From contig NC_049993.1 of assembly GCF_000003815.2 (NCBI RefSeq), positions 1,948,645 to 2,010,644 on the forward strand: a DNA stretch of 62,000 nt, in the 5' to 3' direction. Every line of letters starts with the position of its first letter. Positions within the stretch are counted from its first letter, which is position 1. Under the pieces are notes generated by a model. That model saw only the letters and a list, made by a program, of their open reading frames with translations, was not told where the DNA came from and did not search any database. Below are positions 55,930 to 62,000 of this stretch, in pieces. The stretch is from Branchiostoma floridae. Taxonomy: Eukaryota; Chordata; Leptocardii; Amphioxiformes; Branchiostomatidae. The translations under genes and the position numbers were made by a program.

Positions 55930-55959
55930 CACACTGTAGAAGGGGTCAGCATCCTAGTA

Positions 55960-56230
55960 CAAAGTAATGACTCTCAGACTGGTTGTTTGACTTTAATTTC
56001 AAAGACATTGGGTCAAAACTCGTGTAACAGTGGGGTTCAAGCGCTGCCAAACTGATCACGCCAACAGCTCTGAGCTTTTGGTGTTGTGGTTTCCACGTTG
56101 GATTTGTAATCTGCCGCCCGGGTTCCATTTCGGGTGTCCGCTTGTTAGTAGTCGGCATGTTGTTTCTTTCTGTCCCTACTCGCCCCTCGAATTTCTACAT
56201 TGATTCCCACGCCGAACTTGCACACGTAAC
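55960..56230 (+). mobile_element. tRNA-derived SINE-like copy 1
   Basis: GCTTTTGGTGTTGTGGTTTCCACGTTGG then TTTGTAATCTGCCGCCCGGGTTCCATTTCGGG mimics a tRNA: an A-box-like region, an anticodon loop read as TTTGTAA (Thr-TGT type) and a B-box-like GGTTCCATTTC. A TTGTTTCTTTCTG..CCTACTCGCCCCTC body follows, shared with copy 2. Confidence 0.5.
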
Positions 56231-56319
56231 AAGCTGAATGCGTCACACAGTGAGTGACAGGCTAGCAGATGTGTCACACTGTGAGGTTTGAGTATAGTGT
56301 AAGTTTACACAGGAATATC

Positions 56320-56540
56320 GATCTCAGAGATTCGAGGACCAATCTTGAAAAGAAAGGGGGAAGTATGGGGTTCAAGAGCTGTCCAACTGACCACATGAAC
56401 TGTATAGCTTTTGGTGTTGTGGTTTGCATGTTGGACTTGTAATCTGCCGCCCCGCGTTCCATTCCGGGTGTCGGTATGTTGTTTTGTTCTGTTCCTACTC
56501 GCCCCTCTAACTTGTTTGAAATCCTATTAATCTCATACTT
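56320..56540 (+). mobile_element. tRNA-derived SINE-like copy 2
   Basis: GCTTTTGGTGTTGTGGTTTGC, ATGTTGGACTTGTAATCTGC and GCGTTCCATTCCGGGTG give the same tRNA-like head as copy 1, followed by the same CTACTCGCCCCTC body. The two lie in direct orientation about 340 bp apart. Confidence 0.5.
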
Positions 56541-56850
56541 AAACTCATCCAAAGAATTTTTGGATCGTCAATGGTTCAACCAAAACGAAAGAAAACACAA
56601 ACTCGTATAAGTTAAGAGTGTGGTGGGGTGGGGTGGTGTGGGGGTGAATAATCACAATCTTGTGTTGTCTGCACAAGTGGCAAACGTTTTACAGGGAACA
56701 CGCTTTGTTTAAGAATTTTTTAAACCTCCCTGCTTTGTTATATGAATGTGTATTATGCGTAGTGCTTCAAATGCAAATCGTTTATGTGCAGGTAATCAAA
56801 CTCACTTTTCTAAAAGATTTTGGCTGAGTAACTGATGTCTTGAATATCAC

Positions 56851-56856
<6 letters not shown>

Positions 56857-56901
<45 letters not shown>
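56857..56901. repeat. (TA)n microsatellite
   Basis: About 45 bp of uninterrupted TA directly upstream of a hairpin element. Confidence 0.95.
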
Positions 56902-56905
<4 letters not shown>

Positions 56906-56937
56906 CTCTCAGCTTACAGCCCTAACATACATTCGCA

Positions 56938-57140
56938 TAATTCCACCAGGTGCCATTATACCGCCACCTCAAAATAACGTTCTTATAAAGGCCTTCTCAA
57001 GATTGTAAGATTCAACGCCTAAATATCTGAATTGTATTACATTTAAGATATTTAACATTGGGTATTCAAGACAATCTTGGGAAGACCTCTGTACTAACGT
57101 TTTTTTTGAGGTGGCGGTATTATGGCACCTGGTGAAATTA
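56938..57140. mobile_element. Foldback-type MITE
   Basis: The left arm 56938-57007 (ACCAGGTGCCATTATACCGC, CACCTCAAAA) pairs with 57072-57140 (GAGGTGGCGGTATTATGGCA, CCTGGTGAAATTAT). The pairing extends weakly into the centre (AAATATCT/AAGATATTT), so the whole 200 bp is one near-continuous hairpin. It has no coding capacity. Confidence 0.75.
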
Positions 57141-57677
57141 TCATGATAGTCGATGTTACATGTTTTGGTACTCCTAGAAAATTTCAAAGAAAAGTAACTT
57201 TTGAAGTCCTTTGAATACAATACCTATTATCTAGTTTGACTGTTGGCATATGACGGGGTACACGAATTATCTCACCAGGAAGAAATTAGCGCGCGATTCA
57301 AATTCAGAACAGAGGCGGGACAGAGGGCGGGGAAGGTCGGGCAATTATCTGCCAAACTCCTGCATATCAACAAGGACCAAGGCTGCACTGGGTTCATTAC
57401 AATATTACAGTAGCTTACTATCATATTTGAATGAGATCTTTGCTGGGGGTAACTCTGTGCAACCTTACGGCAGTGGAGTTCTCTTTCGATTTATCTATAG
57501 TTTCCATCTTCCTTCTCCGTAACGTATAAAATTATATATATCACTACTTTACTTTGCCTGCAATTAGCCCTCGGGCATGAAATTGCATTATGTTGCATTC
57601 ACTCGCGGGCAAATGTCGACTATCCTAAATTATGAGAATTACCATTCTTGTTTGATTTTACAGCCAGTTGAAAGAGC
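57141..57677. other. Upstream region of LRR gene
   Basis: No coding exon supported. TGATTTTACAG at 57653-57663 looks like a 3' splice site for a 5' untranslated intron just ahead of the LRR start codon. Confidence 0.4.
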
Positions 57678-58907
57678 ATGTATACCATGGGAAGTAAGAT
57701 GAGACACGTCCTGATCTGTCTTCTCATCATCCTCAATGAGTCCAACATGCCAGAAGCGGTCTGCAACACCTGTGTATGCGATAGATTTTGCCTCACCAGC
57801 ATTCTTCAGAAATTCCCAATATCCACCCGTGGGCTAAACTTGTCTAAAAGACAGATAACGATCATTCGTCCTGGTTCATTCGCAAGCCTTATCCACCTCG
57901 ACCTGTTATCTCTTAGCAATAACAAAATAACAAACATTCAGACGGGTACGATTGCAAATCTACCCCGGCTAAAAAATCTGCACCTGGAGAACAACCAGAT
58001 AACGATTATTCAGTCTGGTGCCTTTCAAAATCTGTCCCAGCTATATCATGTGGGACTGTACAACAATCAGATAACAACGATTCAGCCTGGTGCATTTGCA
58101 AGTCTACCCAAATTCAGTTCACTGGACCTTAGCTACAACAAGATAGCAAAGATTCAGTCACTGAGTAGTGCATTTGCAAATGCAAAACCCAGGATATTGA
58201 ACCTTCGGTCAAACAACATGTCTGCCATCCCCCCTTCGGCTTTTGATTTGCTAACATATATTTTCCTCCCAAAAATTGGTGGGAACCCCTGGAATTGTGA
58301 CTGTACAATGGTTCCATTCAGGCAAAATATTTCTAAATTCCCTTTTATGTGTAACATTTGTGACCGTATAACTTGTACTCAACCCACCAAATTACAGGGG
58401 TATGACCTTAAAGATATCAATCCTGAAGAATTGATATGCGAAGAGCCAACCATACCAACACTGTCTGTTGATGTCCAAACCTCCATCCATTTTTCTCCAG
58501 TTTCAACGTTCTCTTCACTTGACACCACAGAAAGCAAAACCAGTACAAAAGCATATCCTGTAGATCTTAAATCTACCTCACAGCCACGTCGTAGTGGATC
58601 AGAAGAACCAAACATACTAACAAACATACTAACACTGTCTGATGATATCCAGACAACATCCCATCCATCTCCAGGATCTACATCTTTCTCATTTGGCACC
58701 ACAGAAAGCAGTACTGGACAAACAGCACGTTCTGACTCAAAATATCTCCATCAGACACCTTTTGGCCCTTCACAAAGCGATAACCATTCTTACAATGGCA
58801 CCGACACATCTCGTCTAACGGCACATTCTGCAGACGAAACAAGACCAACACTAACTTCACCATTTGCAATCACTGCAGACGAAACCAAAAAACAGCAGTT
58901 CCAATGA
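57678..58907 (+). CDS. LRR receptor ectodomain (frame ends early)
   Basis: A single large exon encodes a signal peptide (core VLICLLIILN, residues 11-20), an LRR N-terminal cap (CNTCVCDRFC, residues 29-38) and about six leucine-rich repeats (residues 51-200, for example LDLLSLSNNKITNIQ and LKNLHLENNQITIIQ). A C-terminal cap follows (GNPWNCDC...CNIC...CTQP...IC, about 202-254). Then comes a Ser/Thr-rich stalk with an internal repeat (LSVDVQT..FSP and LSDDIQT..PSP). The frame stops at 58905-58907. Fourteen bases downstream another frame continues directly into a membrane helix, so the stop is probably due to a one-base change in the A6 run at 58887-58892. ATGs at 57687 and 57699 are alternative starts; the latter (MRHVL) gives the neatest signal peptide. 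LRR membrane proteins of this kind are expanded in amphioxus and often linked to innate recognition, but the ligand is unknown. Confidence 0.8.
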   Translation: MYTMGSKMRHVLICLLIILNESNMPEAVCNTCVCDRFCLTSILQKFPISTRGLNLSKRQITIIRPGSFASLIHLDLLSLSNNKITNIQTGTIANLPRLKNLHLENNQITIIQSGAFQNLSQLYHVGLYNNQITTIQPGAFASLPKFSSLDLSYNKIAKIQSLSSAFANAKPRILNLRSNNMSAIPPSAFDLLTYIFLPKIGGNPWNCDCTMVPFRQNISKFPFMCNICDRITCTQPTKLQGYDLKDINPEELICEEPTIPTLSVDVQTSIHFSPVSTFSSLDTTESKTSTKAYPVDLKSTSQPRRSGSEEPNILTNILTLSDDIQTTSHPSPGSTSFSFGTTESSTGQTARSDSKYLHQTPFGPSQSDNHSYNGTDTSRLTAHSADETRPTLTSPFAITADETKKQQFQ

Positions 58908-59662
58908 GTTACCTTCCAGTTTTCCCCTTACAATACTAATTGCTTCAATCTGTGGTTCAATAGCTGGCACTGTCCTAGTGGGTATCATCATTCACACAAT
59001 CTGGTACAAGAGGAAAGCTAGGAATCCTCCTTTAGCACTGAATCACACAGCAGTTTCTGTAATGACCAATGGTCCTGATCAGACAGGGCTAGGTCAGTCT
59101 CAGGCCGCCATTCAATCTCTGAACGTTGGACACGTATCACAAAACTTGCGAGATGCCTTAAGACCAAATCGTATATATGAAAGTAAGAGAGCAATACCAG
59201 GGCTCCAAAAATCTACAGCAATGGCCACTGAGCCACATGATTNNNNNNNNNNNNNNNNNNNNNNNNNNNNNNNNNNNNNNNNNNNNNNNNNNNNNNNNNN
59301 NNNNNNNNNNNNNNNNNNNNNNNNNNNNNNNNNNNNNNNNNNATGATCAGACAGGACAGGGCCAGTCTCAGGCCATCACTGAATCCAACACTGACACCAC
59401 AGCTGCTGTAGTAACCAGTGGCCATGATCACCAGTATGAAGATATAGACAAACAACGTGAACAGGCAGGGCAGGGTCAGCCTACGGCCATCACTGAATCC
59501 AACACAAACACCACAGCCGATGTAGTGACCAGTGGTCAAGGTCAGGCAGGCAGCCAGGGTCAATATCAGGCCGAATTTTTGGATGCTAGAAATCTATCTT
59601 ATGGCACAGGTCCCACTGCTTCCCAGCTCAATTCTTTGTATGAAATTTATGAATCACAATGA
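58895..59662 (+). CDS. LRR receptor transmembrane and cytoplasmic part (shifted frame)
   Basis: This frame reads NSSSNELPSSFPLTILIASI and then SICGSIAGTVLVGIIIHTIW, a single membrane helix (about 58921-59002). A basic stop-transfer YKRKARN and a long Gln/Gly/Thr-rich tail follow. The tail has imperfect repeats of the form D/E-Q-x-G-QGQ..AITESNT..VTSG, and Tyr motifs IYES, QYEDID and SLYEIYESQ at the end. A 100-N gap (59243-59342) lies within the repeats, and the frames on either side differ. That is expected if the gap length is arbitrary. Stop TGA at 59660-59662; AATAAA at about 59772. Confidence 0.7.
59243..59342. other. Assembly gap (100 N)
   Basis: A placeholder gap inside the repetitive cytoplasmic tail of the LRR receptor; the tail length cannot be read. 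Confidence 0.95.
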
Positions 59663-60164
59663 TTAAATCTACATTTCTACTGAAAGGAGACTGTCAGGCG
59701 TATGGAGAGTGAAACATTATTATTGAGAGATCACTGGAAGAAGATAAAGAAGATAAAAAAACATTTTGGACAATAAAAGACCGCCGGTCACTTTCAGAAA
59801 GATATTCAATATTATAAGGATGGCGGATGTTTGATTTTTTTTCCTGTGAATAACTTGCACCCACAAGCATTCAGAGAGTTTCATATTATTAAAAAAAAGA
59901 TATTGCATATTTACGGCAAGTGGAATTCTGAAAATGATCGGCTGGTTTTATATTTATTAATACATTGTTTATTGAAAAATAACACTCCATTCTGGAGTTT
60001 AGTGCTCCTGTAAAATCCCCAAAACTAAAGAAACAAAAAGACGTCTCCATAAAAGCGCCTTTACTGCCCACTCCAAACAACGCATTTTCTTGGCTAAGGG
60101 TTTCAATCAGCTACATCTTGCAATAGCCATCACATTTTTTTTTCTGAATGTGTCAGAATGGATG

Positions 60165-60260
60165 TGAACCTATGGCACTGTGTGGCGTAGCGGCAGGATG
60201 TTTGATCTATACGCAAGACGTCCTAGGTTCAATCCAACTAACATTTTGTTGATGCCACTG
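60165..60260 (+). mobile_element. tRNA-derived SINE head
   Basis: TGTGTGGCGTAGCGGCAGGATG (A-box-like) and CCTAGGTTCAATCC (close to the B-box GGTTCRANTCC) are spaced as in a tRNA, about 40 bp apart. The acceptor stem does not pair well, so I read it as a SINE head, not a tRNA gene. Confidence 0.45.
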
Positions 60261-60364
60261 ATCTTTGGCCCTTTGGAAAGTCACGTTATACGAATTTCCT
60301 CACTTAAGTCAGGTTAAAATTAGTACATTGCTTTGGTTACGGCCTTACCTCGAAGAGATACTAA

Positions 60365-60640
60365 AATGGAGGTCATGTTTTATTTGCTCATTCATTTATT
60401 CCGCACTTAAAGAACAAAAATAGATACATGGTAATAAAATATAAAGAGAATCAGCAGTAAAACATAATAAAAAAATGGAGGTCCCATGCTTGACGAGAGC
60501 CACATCTCGAGCAAGTTATTAAAGAACCCCACTGCAATTATCAAAAGAGTAAGGGTCCTTCCAGGTGTGGATGGTTCAAAAGTTTTAGTCTCTTCTTTGC
60601 ACCTGGGGAAAATGTCGTCTTGAGTTCACCTGAGCTAGCT
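60365..60640 (-). mobile_element. Possible LINE 3' end, minus strand
   Basis: The complement ends ...GCGGAATAAATGAATGAGC, which resembles the short repetitive 3' tails of CR1-like elements in this window. No coding part is visible. Confidence 0.3.
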
Positions 60641-60642
60641 TC

Positions 60643-60643
<1 letters not shown>

Positions 60644-60702
<59 letters not shown>
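60644..60702. repeat. (CA)n microsatellite
   Basis: Nearly 60 bp of uninterrupted CA dinucleotides. Confidence 0.97.
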
Positions 60703-60704
<2 letters not shown>

Positions 60705-61460
60705 TAATACCGGCAGTATTTTCCCTTTTTTGTGGTATTGGACCAACAGTGATATTAGTGTCTAATATGTACTTTGTGTGATTTTTGTGTGATTAAATTT
60801 TGATATCATTAGTATCATGTATGACCTAAAAGTTTGTATTCCATTCCATTGCTTTGGGCTTATTTTCAGAACAACCCTAAACAGTCGAAAAGACTACAAC
60901 TCTATATACTCAAGATTTCTCGATTAGGAATAGTCACAGAGAGGAACAAAAATAAGCATTTGTATCCATCGATTTAAGTTGTGTTAGTACCGTGGAAATA
61001 TTAGCATTGAAGTTCATGTGTTGGTAAAATTTAAACGAGATGACAAAAAAGTATATTGCCAAGGAACTGTGCTAGAATAACAGAAAAAAAATGTTTACAA
61101 AGTTTTTATGTATAGTAAGACTTGCAACAATTTAATCTAGACAATATAATCAGTTCTACTGCCAATAGGGCAATTTTAGTGACAAAAGGGAAGTGATTAT
61201 GTATTGAAGCTTTATTGACACAATAATGAGAACATTGATTGTCACATTTTAGACTTATGTATAAGATTCTACTAAATACACAACATAGAATGACTATAAG
61301 TCTGAATAAACGTAACTGTTATCAGCTTCTGTAATGTAAAAAAAAAAACTTTGATGAATCAAGTTTACTTCTTTCTTAAAATCTGTTGTATTTAGCCACA
61401 GGAATGCGAACAAGTCATCAAGAAAGACAATTAGAACATATTATGAAGCAATCTAATATA
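60703..61460. other. No gene seen
   Basis: AT-rich sequence without a supported exon. Confidence 0.5.
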
Positions 61461-61462
61461 CT

Positions 61463-61755
61463 AAGGCCACGGCAAGTAATTTTTTGGATGACAGGAGCGC
61501 GCTCAACACATTTCGTCTCATTTTGAAAAAAAAGAAAAGAAATCATTCTCAGAAGATGGTTAATGTGACGAAAAATAAAATAAAAAATGTGAACTTTTGG
61601 GTCTGTGGATAATGTCATTCATAAATCTACTTGCTGTGGCCCGATTTTATTATCCGTATGAAGGCAGAATGGAATTATATGAAAAGGATTGTGGTACGTG
61701 TTTATTATAGTTCTGCATATGGAAAATAAAATCGGGCCACAGCAAGTAGATTTAT
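61463..61755. mobile_element. TIR element(s) with GGCCACAGCAAGTA ends
   Basis: A perfect 31-bp inverted pair at 61621-61651 and 61725-61755 (TACTTGCTGTGGCCCGATTT and its complement) encloses 73 bp. A third, diverged copy of the same end lies at 61463-61482 (AAGGCCACGGCAAGTA), pairing with 61626-61641. A single end also occurs at 8556. These are probably overlapping or nested MITEs of one family. Confidence 0.6.
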
Positions 61756-62000
61756 AGGTGGACCTTATGTCTAAGGGAGATTTAATAGTGCATTATTGCC
61801 ATAGTGAAAGTTTTTTTCTTCGATACAACTGTATCGTGATATCAATTGTATTTATTAACTCTTTTTTTTCAGGTCGTGTTGATTTGACTGTATATTTTGG
61901 AACCTCAAAACTTGAGCAGAACAATATTGCCTGAATTACGAAATGTTAGCGGCAAGGAAGGTTTGGCAAATGTTTTAACGCAAAGTATGGTATAGTTGTC
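61756..62000. other. No gene seen
   Basis: A TTTTTTTTCAG at 61864-61873 is a good acceptor-like site, but the sequence after it closes quickly in all frames and is not called. Confidence 0.4.

Noticed and set aside
56390-56500. Possible true tRNA-Thr gene
   Set aside because: The B box deviates, the acceptor stem does not pair, and a diverged sister copy with a shared non-tRNA body lies next to it, so a SINE is more likely.

Overview
The window is eukaryotic DNA, most likely from an invertebrate deuterostome and best matched by amphioxus (Branchiostoma). The main reasons are spliced genes built from phase-1 extracellular modules, non-LTR retrotransposon remnants, abundant MITE-like repeats, and an LRR membrane receptor whose 'GQGQ..AITESNT' cytoplasmic tail resembles tails I recall from amphioxus LRR proteins. 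There are no bacterial operons. Three N gaps (9197-9296, 50248-50735, 59243-59342) show it is a draft assembly. Species is inferred, not proven.

Layout. 1-6000: a short palindromic tandem repeat, a poly-T tract and a diverged ~1.1 kb tandem repeat interrupted by a clean hAT-type MITE. 6000-9200: MITEs and one possible terminal exon of a small membrane protein. 9297-10345: a long hairpin beside an N gap, then a CpG-rich repeat. About 10490-11506: a collagen-like coding exon, followed by a decayed duplicate of its 3' end. 13800-22500: repeats, with a truncated CR1/Jockey-like LINE at about 15968-17665.

About 22560-51600 (+ strand) is the centrepiece. A single secreted mosaic gene can be read exon by exon. 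It has tandem copies of a promoter plus minimal first exon (ATGCG then a GT donor), a signal-peptide exon, a Sushi exon, eleven EGF cassette exons of 114 nt each, a VWD domain over three exons, a C8 exon, a TIL exon, and a terminal TIL-tail/EGF-like exon. All phases agree, and the total is 2712 nt (903 residues plus stop). Nine of the eleven EGF exons end at a GC donor instead of GT, and one EGF exon has lost its acceptor AG. A LINE fragment lies in intron 1 and a broken RTE element in the last intron, both on the minus strand.

51600-57600 is AT-rich non-coding DNA with MITEs and tRNA-like SINEs. 57678-59662 holds an LRR transmembrane receptor whose ectodomain and membrane/tail parts are in different frames, joined at a six-A run. 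59663-62000 has no recognisable gene, only repeats.
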